Positions 47,485 through 59,300 of a stretch of DNA of 64,000 nucleotides are shown here, one piece after another (position 1 is the stretch's first letter; each line of letters opens with the position of its first letter). The stretch spans positions 18,362,285 to 18,426,284 of the forward strand of contig NC_081413.1 in the NCBI RefSeq assembly GCF_030272615.1, given 5' to 3'. The position numbers were made by a program, and so were the translations under genes. The notes beneath the pieces are model-generated. The model made no database searches. It was not told the DNA's origin and saw only the letters and a program-made list of their open reading frames with translations. This DNA is from Cryptomeria japonica. Taxonomy: Eukaryota > Streptophyta > Pinopsida > Cupressales > Cupressaceae.

Positions 47485-48142
47485 GGTTGTCGCTGATCAT
47501 CTGGGCCCAGTCTATCATTTTTACTCCATTGATTATTTTATTAATGAAATAATACATCCAGGGTTTGAATGGAGCTCCCCGAGGATTTCCTATTATTCTA
47601 TTGAGTAGGACAATCATGTCCCCAATGTCCTCCTTGAAGTATGCTCGCACTAGGCTCTTTCTCTGGAGTTTGGAGGCACCCTTCCTCAGCTTGTCTAGCC
47701 AGGAATGGTTAACTATGGCATCATATTCCTCCAGGTGGTCGTGGTATAGACTGTTAGCTTTGTCCTTTGTCATATATACTGCGTTGTGGTACTCGGGGAT
47801 CCTGAAGGCCTCTCTGATGACCTCATCACTGACATTCGCCAACACTCTTCCATCAGGTGCAACAATATCCTTACTGATGGGGTTGTAGTGTTTGGCACAT
47901 TCAACTACTAGTTCATTGCACTGCATGGTGGGGAGGAAGCCGACAATGTGCACGATACCACTCTTCATCATTTTTCGTGCAATGGTGGTAGGCACAAGGT
48001 TGTCCAGACCAAACATTCGCTTCTTAAACTCCCTCAGATTGATGTGTCTGAGGTTGGTGTCGCTGATGTTCTTCCACTTTGAAGTCATCCTCGACTCTGG
48101 AGGAGCATCTTTGTCTACTTGGAATTTCATAATGTATAAGGC
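47485..48142 (-). pseudogene. Element H long ORF, N-terminal part (unknown protein)
   Basis: Minus-strand open frame, uninterrupted here, from a likely start at 48130 (MKFQVDKDAPPESRMTSKW) to the Gypsy F insertion. A splice-acceptor-like TTTGCCTACAG lies just before it at 48143, so an upstream exon is possible. Segments include HINLREFKKRMFGLDNLVP, APDGRVLANVSDEVIREAF and GAPFKPWMYYFINKI. The codon at 47485 is completed by bases at 34716-34715 once Gypsy F and one GGTTG are removed, giving ...SDN-L-DSQLRN.... I do not recognise the family; the pattern of a helical N-terminal domain before an acidic linker recalls the putative transposon-protein ORFs of large plant LTR elements, but that is a guess. 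Confidence 0.72.
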
Positions 48143-49030
48143 CTGTAGGCAAACAATGGAAATTTTAAAGTTAGAAAAGGATTTGTAAAGTTTTGAAAAT
48201 AACGGGGTTGCGAAATGGCTAAGTGTTGGAAAATTTTCCATTTTTTATTCTCATACTTAGCCATAAAAAATCAAATTTTCACCTTAAAACCCTCAGTCTT
48301 AAGGTTGGTTGTGGTTACCACCAAGTGTCAAAACTTTCAAAAAAATTTCACACTTAGCCAAAAAAAATGATTTTCTTCCTCCAAAATTTTCGAAAAAATC
48401 ATTTATTAAATTCTGGAAAATATTCAAAAAATTCACAATTTTAATTTCACCTCTAACTTGGATAGGAGTAAGGCTAGAATTTTCTCCAAAATATTCAAAA
48501 AATTCAGAAAAGTTTGGAGGATTCTTCCTCGTACTAGTTGCCCTTCTCCAGAAATATGTAAACCTTCTGCCAAAAAATATTATCCCACTTCTAGCAATAT
48601 CTAGAATTTTCTCCAGATGATCTTCAAAATGACATACTTTACTAAGCTCTTCTTAGTAATTTTGAACTTCTTGGTATAATAATGAAGTTGATAATGAAGT
48701 ATTTGTAGACAAGGTTAAATCTTCAAGAAAAACCCCTAAAATCATCCAACTCATACTTCTAATTCTTAAAAAAAACTTTCCATTTTGATTTAAGTTTGAA
48801 GATATTCATCAATCCTCCAATATTCCCTTTCAAAAAAAACTTTCCATTTTGAATTAAGTTTGAAGATATTCATCAATTCTCTAATATTCCCTTTCAAAAA
48901 CTTTCCATTTTGAATTAATATCTTAATAATTTTCCAATATTCCTTCGATATTCTTTTCCTCAAAAAAACTTTCCACTTTGGATTTATTTTGAAGATATTC
49001 AATAATCCCTAGATATTTTCTTCATTTTGG
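48143..49030. other. Noncoding, imperfect repeats
   Basis: No gene seen. 48300-48600 is rich in 'tccaaaattttcgaaaaaatt' type sequence; 48770-49010 contains four imperfect copies of a 60-70 bp unit with 'aaactttccattttgaatta' and 'tttgaagatattcatcaat'. Probably 5' noncoding DNA of element H. Confidence 0.6.
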
Positions 49031-49099
49031 ATTTAATTTTGAAATCTCTGTGGATTTTGTGACATCATGTTGACTTTGTTTGACCTTCCATGTGTAGGT

Positions 49100-49990
49100 G
49101 GATTTTTTTGAATTTTATCTCCATCTTCAAATTTTGGCAGACTTTGGATACCTCTCCAAGGTATGGCGGACTTCAGACTTGGCTCTTCTATGGCTTTCTT
49201 ACTTTGGGCAGACTTTGGTGGCCTCTCCCCTTGTGAAGATCTTGGGTGGACTTTGAACACATCTCTAGTATGGCCTAGGGTAGAGTTTAGACATTTATCC
49301 CACATGACTTCTCTAGCCTATGGCGGACTTTAGACTTCTCTCCCACCTTGGGCAGACTTTGGTGACCTCTCCTTAGGACCCTCCTAGCCTATGGCGGACT
49401 TTGGAGGTTGCTCCCAACACTTGGCAAGCTTGGGCGAACTTTGTTGTTAGCTCCCACATGACTATGGCGGACTTTGGTGTCTTCTCCATCTTGGGCGGAC
49501 TTCTAGCGCTTCTCCTCATTGGGCGGACTTTGGAGAGTGCTCCCACATGCTTGGGTGGACTTTGATCACTCCTCCTCCTTAGCCTCCCAACCTTGGGCGG
49601 ACTTTGGAGAGTGCTCCCACATGGCCTCCAAATGCATGGCGGACTTTGGAGAGGGCTCCATCATGACCTCCATTGTTGATGTTATTTGGCTAAGGCATTG
49701 GGGCGAACTTTGAAGTTAGCTCCCACATGTCCCCTTTAGCCTTGACGGACTTTAGACTTGGCACCCACATGACCCCTTTAGCCTTGGTGGACTTTAGACT
49801 TGGCACCCACATGACCCCTTTAGCCTTGGCGAACTTTAGACTTGGCACCCACATGACCCCTTTAGCCTTGGCGGACTTTGAGGTGAGCACCCATGTGACC
49901 TCCCAAAACATGGCGGACTTCAAGGTGAGCACCCACACAACCTTCTAAGGCATGGCGGACTTCAGGAAAGGATCCTTCATGGCCTCTCTT
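49100..49990. repeat. Interspersed array of the GGCGGACTTTGG motif with an embedded 42-bp tandem repeat
   Basis: The 12-base core GGCGGACTTTGG (variants GGCAGACTTTGG, GGTGGACTTTAG, GGCGAACTTT) occurs more than 20 times at spacings of 30-60 bp. At about 49729-49900 it becomes regular: four or more copies of a 42-bp unit ('cccctttagccttggcggac' then 'tttagacttggcacccacatga'). As 42 is a multiple of three, the minus strand reads a 14-residue repeat (MWVPSLKSAKAKGV) for over 80 codons. No other coding evidence. Confidence 0.85.
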
Positions 49991-49999
49991 GCATCGTGG

Positions 50000-51900
50000 T
50001 GGGGTTTGAACCTGCAAAAATACTTCAAAACCCTTGTTAGCCAGACTTAGAATAATTTTCAGAGAAATTTCAAAATTTCACAGTTTAGTCTAATTTAATC
50101 GGATTAACTTGAAATTTGAAATCCATGCCTAGGTGGATCATCTGAAGCAGCAAAAAGCCTAAAATTTAGGGATTTAGCTTTTTAGGTCGAAACTTGGAAT
50201 TTTTGAGTTCCGGTCGAAGCTGGTCAGTGGTGCAAGCGTAAACCCTAGGTTTGCATCCCAAAAAAGCAAAAAGCCTAAAATCTAGGGATTTAGCTTTTTT
50301 AGGTCAAAACTTGGAATTTTCGAGTTCTGTTCAAAGTTGGTCAGTGGTGCAAGTGTAAACCCTAGGTTTGCATCCCGAAAAAGCAAAAAGAAGACATCCC
50401 TAAAAAATAGGGAAAACTTTCTAAAAATAGCCATACCGGGGATTGGGCTGAAAATGCCGAAAACAAAACTTCCTAAAAAATAGGAAAAAGCAAAAAAGCA
50501 AACTTTCTAAAAATAGAAAGTTGTCCAAAATCGTCCAAATTGATTGCGATCTTCATCCTTTGGCCTTTCTAAGCACTCTGGTGGTGTTCACATTTCAGAA
50601 TCACATAACTTGCAAAAACTAACTTTTAATCGTCAGGGTCTGAAATGTTCTGAACTGGACAAGGCTTGGTGAAACTGCAGCAAAAGGTCACAGGACGCTA
50701 ACAAAACCCTAGAAAGCAAGAAAATCAGAGGGTCCCCAGTAGCAATGGGGCGATGTGTGGAAAAAGGTCACAACAGGTAGAAGTAAGGGATATTTCCTTC
50801 ACTCCCCAAAATCCACGACTTAGGTGGAAATTTTTCTTAACATGCTAAAGTTGTTTGGAGTGAATTGGAAGATGGTTAACATCACATTGGAAGTGAAGTG
50901 AATTGATCAGCTAAGTGCTTGAAGTTAGGAAGAATTGACCAAAAAGAAAAAAAACATATCCTTTATTGGCCAAAAGCTCGACCTCCTTAGCACACTTCGA
51001 GTACACCCTCAAAAGCCGGACCATCCTAGCACACTTCCACTTACCCTCTAAAACCCTGATGATTTTCATCAACTTCCACTTCACCTCCAAAATCCCGACC
51101 ACCCTTAGCAGATTTCCACTTGTTGGTTAAATCCATGGACTTCTAGTACACCTAGAGAAGCCTGATCTAACTCAAGAACTTCTAGTTGCCCCTCAAAAGT
51201 CTGGCCATCATGGGTACACTTCTAGTTGCATCCCAAAACCTCGACCATCCTAGGAAAATTTCACTTCTAGTTAAAATCCACAACCAGTCAGATCATGGTA
51301 AAATCAGAAACACCAATCATGACCTAAAGCATGTTAAATCAGGACTGTAGGATCCCAAAATCAAACCTAAAACATAAAAATCAGACATGAGATCAAAAAT
51401 CAGAACATCATTTCATCCTATTAGGAATGCATATCAGATCAGAAAGTTTGAAAGATGTTTATAGTCATAGGTGTTTGATGCTTCCCTTGTTTGTTTTGCA
51501 GGCAACTAAGGAAGAAGGTAAGTGAGTAGGCTGCAAGCATCTCAAAGAACATTGCAACAAGGGAGGAAAGCTTCACCGCTTGAGGGAGAGGTTAGGCTAT
51601 CCAAGAAAGTGGATGGATGATTCATCAACAACATGCGAGGAAGGACTTCATGACACGACAAGTCAGGGAAGGAACACCTCAACCTAGAAAGTGTAGTGAT
51701 CAACATCAAGGAACAAATTTTCCAACTATCTTGAATTTCCTTTGGAAATCCAAGAATCATTGCTAGTATAGCAAGCAAGGAATCTCAGTGAGAATTAAGC
51801 TAAGGTAGCACCTAGTCATCTGCAACCCAATCACATCATTCCAAGTCAGGGTATCCAGGTTCAATGCACTTGACTCATCCAACGAGGAGGATAACTACCA
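50000..51900. other. Noncoding, with a 116-bp duplication and short repeats
   Basis: No gene seen. 50150-50265 and 50266-50381 are two copies of a 116-bp unit beginning 'gcaaaaagcctaaaat'. 50960-51260 has about five imperfect copies of 'ccgaccatcctagcacactt' plus 'ccacttaccctc'. Likely part of LTR-element noncoding DNA. Confidence 0.55.
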
Positions 51901-52786
51901 CATGTGGAAGCACAAAGTTTGATGTACCTAACCTCATCATTCATTGGCCAACATTCAAAGAAAAGACATGTGTCATAAGAATGTGATTTTATCATTGGTC
52001 AAACATTAAATGCTATGTAATGGGTGTAACAAACCCTAATTAGCGTTTCTATCTTTTGATCTTGGCCAATGATGCGGATTTGATCCAGGCTATTCAATTG
52101 TATTGAGAGCACTGTATAAGGCTCACTCTCCTCATTTGTAAAGGTTAGTAGTTAAGTAATAGCAAGTTAATAGTTAATAGTGGATCAATAGTTGATAACA
52201 GATAACTAGAGTAGAGTAGGAGAAAAGGAGATTGTTGCAAGAGGCATATTATTTTCATTGAAGATATGGTGATTTTCATGTGTTGCATGGTCTCTACTTC
52301 TCATTTATTTTCATGTTGATTAGATGGAAGGAAACTATTGTGGATGTTTAATGGTGAAATTTGCATGTTCATACTACTTGTATTTTGCTGATTGCCAAAT
52401 ACTTTGCGTGGTCAATTGAACTCTTTATTCAAGCTCAACTTTGATTGCTACTTACCCATTGATATGAATCCATTGATGGTGTCTATGTTGTTGGTGGTGA
52501 TTTGAACATCATAAGATTACCTTAGAAGATCACACTAGCTTTGTGGAGTTGTTCTTTGCATGGCAAAGAAAAGCCTAGTAGAATTTCAATAAGTAATTCA
52601 TTGTCTCTTACATTCTTAGGATTAGATTAACTTTATTAACCCTAAGTCCTTCTTGTCTTTTTTTCAATTCAAGTTAATTTCCATGTTCTAGCTGCATTCA
52701 AGCAAGAGTTCAAATAACAATATAAGTCTGCCTTGTGATTCCAACAATATCACATCAAACCATTGAGTTATTGTTACTACTTATCA
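51900..52786 (+). repeat. LTR-like segment with promoter, unpaired
   Basis: Contains 'caaaccctaattagcgtttc', 'ttttgatcttggccaatgat' and a TATA-like TGTATAAG (52113-52120) followed by CTCACTCTCC, the same order as in the inferred H 3' LTR but on the plus strand. No partner or clear ends were found, so this is a tentative call. Confidence 0.35.
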
Positions 52787-53992
52787 AGTTGCCATTAGTT
52801 TTTATATCCAAAGTCATACTATATACTCTAGTCGGTTAACACTACCGAATCATGCAGTCGGAATACACAAAGAAGTCGGTATGCATAGTCTAATCGGTTA
52901 TAGAAGAAAGTACTCACAGAGCCCAGTATGCACTGAGCTGTCTACCGAGCATCATTCTATGTCTACCGATCAACAAAGATAATACACTGAGATGACATAC
53001 ACCGAGTGAAACGTGTTACCAGATTCATTGAACCTGGACACACATATGAAAATGTGTTACAAGATCGAGGCACATCTAACCGTTATCACATTGGAAATTG
53101 CACTTAAAGATTGTGTATGATTTTGAGATCATCTAACCAATGAAATATTTTGTATAGCTATTCATTCGAGGAATTATGTTGGAAAGATCGAAGCAATGAA
53201 TAGGATCACCGACATAAGAGATCTATTTATACAACATGAATTCAGGGTTAGATACATAGCGTATAAGAGAGACAAGGATATACACAAGTGTAAAAAGGAA
53301 CACATGTGCAATGCATAAGAAAAGCACTAAGTGTTATGACTGTTACAGAGACACAGAGGTCACCGAGAAAGTTTTCAGAAAATAGTTAAAGAATAGAGTA
53401 AACAAAAGGGTTTACCGAGTTACTATTTAGGTTACCAAGGTATGCTATAGGCAAGGTAATCTTATTTTGAGCACATAGAATCTGCTTCAACATTCCTGAT
53501 GTAAAGTTGCAGATAGTTGTAAAGATTTTATTCAACATTTTGAAGTTGTAAGAGAAACCTTTAACAGGGTAAAACACTCTAATCAAGTCTATAAATTGTA
53601 AAGCCTCTAACCAGGTGCAGCATTTAGATTAAGTGTTGTAAAATCCTTTAGCAAGGTAGATCTAACAGAGCTTGATACTCCTAATAGGGTAAGCTATCAG
53701 AAATAGCTAAACATGTAGCTCTAACTGAGCACTCTTTATTATTACAGTAGTGAAGTTGTGGGTGCCATCCCCACCACAGTTTTTCTCTCTAACCAAGAGT
53801 TTCTGCGTAACCAAAATATATGTGTTATGGAGTGAATCATGTATAATTGTTATCTATTTGTTTTAACTTTATTTTATGTTATTGCACTATTTGGTTTATG
53901 CATAACAATAAAGTCATTATTCAAGAAAAGTTTTGGAGTACTGATTCACCCCTCCCCTCTCAGTACATTAGCTTTCCATATTGGGCCTAACA
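52787..53992 (+). repeat. 5' LTR of element C (same family as solo LTRs A, B and D)
   Basis: Ends CCTCTCAGTACATTAG...GGGCCTAACA directly before a PBS. Shares with the solo LTRs the 'gtgggtgccatccccaccac' plus 'agtttttctctctaacc' block (53758-53800), several 'aacagggt' repeats (53570-53700) and the 'ctgattcacccctcccctct' end. Start (AGTTGCCATTAG) is estimated by resemblance to TGTTGGCATTATG. Confidence 0.8.
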
Positions 53993-53994
53993 AT

Positions 53995-54006
53995 TGGTAT
54001 CAGAGC
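53995..54006 (+). promoter_or_regulatory. Element C primer binding site
   Basis: TGGTATCAGAGC, an exact match to the initiator tRNA-Met complement, two bases after the LTR end. Confidence 0.92.
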
Positions 54007-54054
54007 TCAAATCTTGGAAAAGGGTTTAACTACCTAAAGAGAAAGATCTTATCA

Positions 54055-55407
54055 ATGGAAGGCTACAAACAATCTTAGAGGATTGTGTATCTGCAAGTAG
54101 AGCTGGATCATGCTAATCAAGTGATTGCAGACATGCAAAAACAGATGCAAAAATCTCTGAAAGTGAGAAGAAGACTGTCTGATGATTTGCAGGATTCTCA
54201 AGAGTTAGTGGAACTAATTGAGACATCATCTGAGAACAGTATATATGAAGAGACTGAAGAAATGATTGAAGTATTGAAAGAAAAGAACAAAGCACTGGCT
54301 GATCAACTAAAAGCAATGAAAAGAGAACATGAACATTTCAGCACATAGATGACTAAAAATCTTGATGCATTGAGGACAATCGAGGATAAAGTAAGAGATA
54401 TAGTAAGAAAGAATCAACAACTTGAAGCTTTAGTATCTGATTAAAGTGATGAAATCATAAGGTTGACTAGGATTCAACAAAATATGACAGATCAACTAGG
54501 TTATGCACATCATGAAGCAAATTTGAAAGAAGATGAAAATCAAGCATTGAAACTTGAAGTATCAAGGTTGACCAATGAACTTGAAATAGAGAAGAAATCC
54601 AAAGAAACACTGAAGAAGAGCTATGAAGCATCAAAGATGTTGGATGAGCAACTGAATACAAGAAGATCCAACAAAGATGCAGGACTCGGTTACAAAGGAA
54701 AAGACTCTACTGAGAAGGGAATCTATACTACCGAGAGAGGAGAATCATCAAAGCAAGCTGGAATCAAGAAGAACATCAAAAGAAAGAAGCTTATTTGCAA
54801 CTACTGTGGAAATCAAGGTCATACTGCCAACATGTGCCAAATCAGAAAAGGTAAGCAACTGAATGTCACTAAGACCAATGGTTATTGTTACAATTGCAAT
54901 AAATATGGTCACACATTTAACCAATGTAGGACAAAGTCTGTTAACAATTATTAGAAGGCAAAATTCAAAGGGTTTTGTAGAAACTGCAATATATATGGAC
55001 ATAGTACCGAGAAGTCTTGGTTTAAGCAAAAGAACTACATGTGGTTTGCACACCGAGCAAACACTAGAGGTTACCGAACTTACACAGATCCTTACCAACA
55101 ATATGCAACAGTACCATGGGATTACAATACAAGGATATGGTGTGAATGTTGTGGAAGATATGGACATATTAGTGCTAACTGTTTTATAAGGTTTGGAATG
55201 AACAACCGAAGATCATGGAGAAATCCTGGTATGGCATGTTTTCATTGTCACAAAGTTGGACACTTAGCTGGAGATTGCAGAGATCAACTTACAGGAGACA
55301 TTGAAGAAATAAAAGGCAAATTACAGATGATTTGGAAAAAAAAGGAAGTTGTGTCAAATGAAGAAAGCACCTTACCTACTGAGTTAGGTGCACCTACTCC
55401 AAATTAA
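54055..55407 (+). pseudogene. Element C gag-like protein: coiled coil plus five zinc-knuckle positions
   Basis: One frame of 450 codons from MEGYKQS, with TAG 54076, TAG 54346, TAA 54442 and TAG 54952 (each one C-to-T change from a Gln codon). The first 230 residues are charged and heptad-like (VELDHANQVIADMQKQMQKS; ENQALKLEVSRLTNELEIEK), predicted coiled coil. Then come CX2CX4HX4C zinc knuckles: CNYCGNQGHTANMC (about 54799), CYNCNKYGHTFNQC (about 54886), CRNCNIYGHSTEKS (about 54979, last Cys is Ser), CECCGRYGHISANC (about 55144) and CFHCHKVGHLAGDC (about 55240). The C-terminus is a short acidic tail. It follows a PBS, so it is the gag of an LTR element. No capsid domain of the usual Copia or Gypsy type is evident. 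No protease or RT follows before the next insertion. Confidence 0.85.
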
Positions 55408-55955
55408 TTGGTAAAGGTATGAAGGGACTGCATTCTCTCAAAATTAAATCTTAACAGTTCCTACTTTATTATGTACTTAATTTAAAATCTGCATAGTTAA
55501 GATGTAGTAGCAAGTTTGAAATTCTATCAAAGTTTTTGGAGCACTATACAGGAAACCTATCAAGTTGATGAATACAAGAAACCTGTCAAGTCGGTAAATG
55601 AAGGAAATCTGGTTACTCTTTTAAAATACAAAAAGGAAAGAAAGTTTAAGAGGAACCAAGTGCATTTAATGTTTTGACCTAACCTACACAGAGCCTGATA
55701 AGGTATATTGTGTACTTAAAAGCATTTTCGTGGTCATTTTCATTCACCAAGTTTTCGAGAGAGAAGAGTAGAGCGAATCAAGGCGATCAAACCTCCTACA
55801 AAGCAAAATTCAAGGTATTTACATCAATCTTATTGCACTGTTAAGCTAGTTTACCGATCTTATCAAATTGTTATTATCTGCTGAGTGTGAAGCATTTGTC
55901 ATTTGAAATCCTGAAACCCTAAGGACTCTTTACTAGTTTTTACCTGAAATCTTCA
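55408..55955 (+). other. Element C spacer between gag and second ORF
   Basis: No coding sequence seen. AT-rich; a possible splice acceptor or leader for the second ORF cannot be decided from sequence alone. Confidence 0.5.
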
Positions 55956-56312
55956 ATGGCGCCCAAGATCCAAGATCCCATTGTTGTTAAGAACTTAGAG
56001 AAGTCCTCACTGAAATACTCTTTGACTCCCAAAGTCGCTTCCAAACCAGATGACAAAATCGCCTTTTCACTCATCCCGGATCGAGTCTTGTTAGTCGAGG
56101 ATGTGAGATTCTTCACCAAATGTCGTGTTGAAGAACTCGGTCATGTTGAAATCAAAGACACATATGATGAATTGTGCACCAATGGTAAAATGGATAGCAA
56201 GTATGAGCATATTAAGATCAAGGGATTAATTGAAGCCCTAACCTATCCCCGTGTGTTCAAACCCCAGTGGATCAAGTTTGTTCTTGATGCCTTCCTAAAT
56301 GGACAAGGTTAG
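55956..56312 (+). pseudogene. Element C second ORF, N-terminal part, cut by Gypsy E
   Basis: Open frame of 118 codons starting MAPKIQDPIVVKNLEKSSLK, with ALTYPRVFKPQWIKFVLDAF near its end. It has a strong coding look (no stops, mixed composition) but belongs to no family I recognise. It is truncated about where the minus-strand Gypsy E LTR begins; the rest is expected to the right of 64000. It may be analogous to the H ORF as an extra ORF of an LTR element, but no shared motif is clear. Confidence 0.6.
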
Positions 56313-56317
56313 CAAAT

Positions 56318-59300
56318 GACAAACAACACACAAAAACCAAAAGATCGTTAGTGTTAGTCAATCAAAAACTAATCTAAAAAGACATACCAAGAGAGACACT
56401 AAAAACATGCTAATATATCTAACTAAAGAAACAAAGATAAAGAGACATCTCCAAATGCCTCTTAGCATGGTCTTGGCTCCTTTCTCCCTTGTTCCTCTCC
56501 TCTCCAAGTTCCAAAATAGTGTAGCTCTCAGCAGCTTTTTGCACTATGGATGCTTATGGAGGATTGAGATTGTAGTATTGTGCTTCAAATGTGAAATGAA
56601 AAGCTAATACTATGCTATTGATGCTAAAATGATTTATTTTATCAAAAAGACAAGATATTAGATAATTATGCTAAAATGCTCTCTAAAAATGCCTATAGCT
56701 TAAATGCATACAAGTTTTCAGGATCCGGATTATGAAGAAATGGGCTCTATTTATAGGAAAAATGGAGCAATGGATGGTTGAGATTGAGCAATCTCAACAA
56801 GGGTCAGGATTGAATGATTTCAAATCCATGTGAGGGCTTTCAACCCAATCCCAGGATGACAAGTGTCAATGTGAGATAGGTTGAGAGGGGAGGGAATAAG
56901 CATTAAATGCTTGATATGACTTTGGGATTTAGAGTCAAGGTTAGTTGAATGAATAAACTCTTTATTCAAAGAATAAAGCTTTTATCCAATGGATAAACTC
57001 TTGTGCAAATGTGAAATGGATGAATATGGTCAAAACAATAAATGTTTGAGGGGAGAAGTTTGAAATAACCATAAATGGTTATGTAAGAGCCGTAAATGGT
57101 CATGTAAGAGCCATTAGTGGTCTTGGAAGACTTTGGGGGTTAATTTGTTGAACACACAAAGCATTAAATGCTTTTCAAAGACTTTGGAGTCTTTGAGAAG
57201 TGACTCCATTTTGCTTAGGAATGTGACAATAATTAGGGGATGGATTAGGCTAATTAGGAAGGGGTTAGAAGAATCTAGAAGGGGTTTAGACTTTTGCAAT
57301 TGGATTTGGTGGGTGAGGGAAAATAGGATTTTATTAAAATAAAAATTCATTTATTTCAATAAATGTGTGCAAGTTGCATTTGTAGGAAAATGCAAGTGGG
57401 GGGAGGGGGATAATGATTTTAAATAAATGTTTTATTTAATTTATTTAAAAGAGGAAAAGGGGATTTAATTAAATAAATAGATTTTATTTATTTAATTGAT
57501 TTGAATTTGGTTTAATGAATTAATTAAAATAAATTGAATAATTTATTTAATTAATAGAAGAATGTTTGGAGATGATTTAATTAAATATTTATTTAATTAA
57601 CTGATGGCTAGTGGATTTTTAATCAAATAAATAGCAAATATTTATTTAATTAAGCTGGACAGATTTGTGTGACTACATTTGCCTCTCTTTGAGATGGTGC
57701 AGTTTATCGCGTCGTTTCAAAGAAAGAAAAACTGCTGTGAAGAAAATGCCTCATAAAATGTAAATTTAATGGGTGGTATGCCCCCTTGAGAGATGGGCCG
57801 AAAAATTTCAAAAAAATCGAGCGATCTCTCGAAAAAGAATGAGAAGTGGAGGGTGGGTAGAATAGAAGAAATTAGCACCAACGGTGAAAGAATGGAAGAA
57901 AAATAGAGTGAATACGGAGAAACAACAAGCCAATGAGTACCCTGAGATCATGCAAAAGATACATAGTAGATGTAGTGTGGGGTTTGGATTGATGCTATAC
58001 AATTGATCAAAATTGGTTGGACAATCTGGTGCAATCGGTTTAATTGCCCCGGTCAAGTCAAAGCGTGACAGTTGATGTCAGTTGGTTGCTTGGACATGAT
58101 AAAGTCTGAGTAAGTGAATCAAAGTGACCTGATGTGACTTAGACAATTGATGTAATTGCCCGATGAAGTCAAGGTATATGAAGCAAAATACTCGGTGAGA
58201 CGTAGACAATTGATGTAATTGTCCGTTGGATTGTGTTTGATTGGTTGATCAATTGATAGTGTGTGCGTGTGATGGATGGTTGTGGGGAATCATGACAGCC
58301 CCGTTGAGACTAGGTCATTATGATAAATGCCTGATGTAGTCTAGGATTACCATAATTGATTACCTGTTGAGACCTGAAGATACTTGATCAGAGTATCTGT
58401 TGATAGTCTAGGTGTGTGTGAGTTGATGTACCTGTGCAGACAGAGTAACTTGCTTGGCTTATTGGATGACTTAGCATAGGAAACACAATCCCTCCTATTT
58501 AAAGATGGATGGTGATGAACGTGGCTTGATTGGGTTGATTGAGAAATGATGTAGGGTATGTGATGCTGATTATCGAGATGGGGAGGGTGAGGGGGGGGGT
58601 TCGATGTTAGATAGAAGAAATGGAGAACCTATGACTCATTCCTATGGAAGAAGAGGAAAATAAAGTATGCATTTTATGACTATGTATGCATGATATGTAG
58701 CTATTATGAATGTATGGATGGCTGGAATGCAATGAAATGCAATATATATAGATGAGATGAGATGAGGATCCATAGTGCTCTATTTTCATCATTGAGCTTT
58801 AAAATGTTGGAAGAGAATACAAGCATCTTGACATAATGATTCAAGATAACCTGAGTATTCCTTACATGGATTTTAATATAGCAAGTTAATACAAGCAACT
58901 TGATATAATGGATCAAGTTGACCTGAGTATTGCTTGCGGAACAGACAAGGATTATCTCCTTTCATGCATGACTTGGATCGTCCTCCTTGATCTTAGGCTG
59001 ATCATATCCTGAGACAAGTGCATACCGTACTAAGAGATAAAAACCTTTATCCAGTTTGGATGAGGAGGAACCAAAGAATGAGCATTGTACCTGCAAACAA
59101 ACAATATATACATAAAGAATAAAGAATAAGGATCCTTGGTAATGGTTCATGCCCATATGGTTGAGGTATATGCTGTAGTCAGCAAGCCGTAATGATCTAT
59201 GACTGCATTTTTGGCTATGATCACGTAGCTTGGTGAACTTCCCACGTAGACACCATTAGTACATGCCTCAGAACTTCATCGAAAATAATGCGTAAATGAT

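Noticed and set aside
49690-49938. Minus-strand repeat ORF with a 14-residue period
   Set aside because: A consequence of a 42-bp tandem repeat without stops; no start context, homology or neighbours support a gene. Kept as a repeat and a finding only.
49100-49990. Possible CRISPR-like array (short repeat with spacers)
   Set aside because: Spacing and repeat are irregular, the repeat decays and the context is a plant nuclear genome; it is an interspersed motif array.
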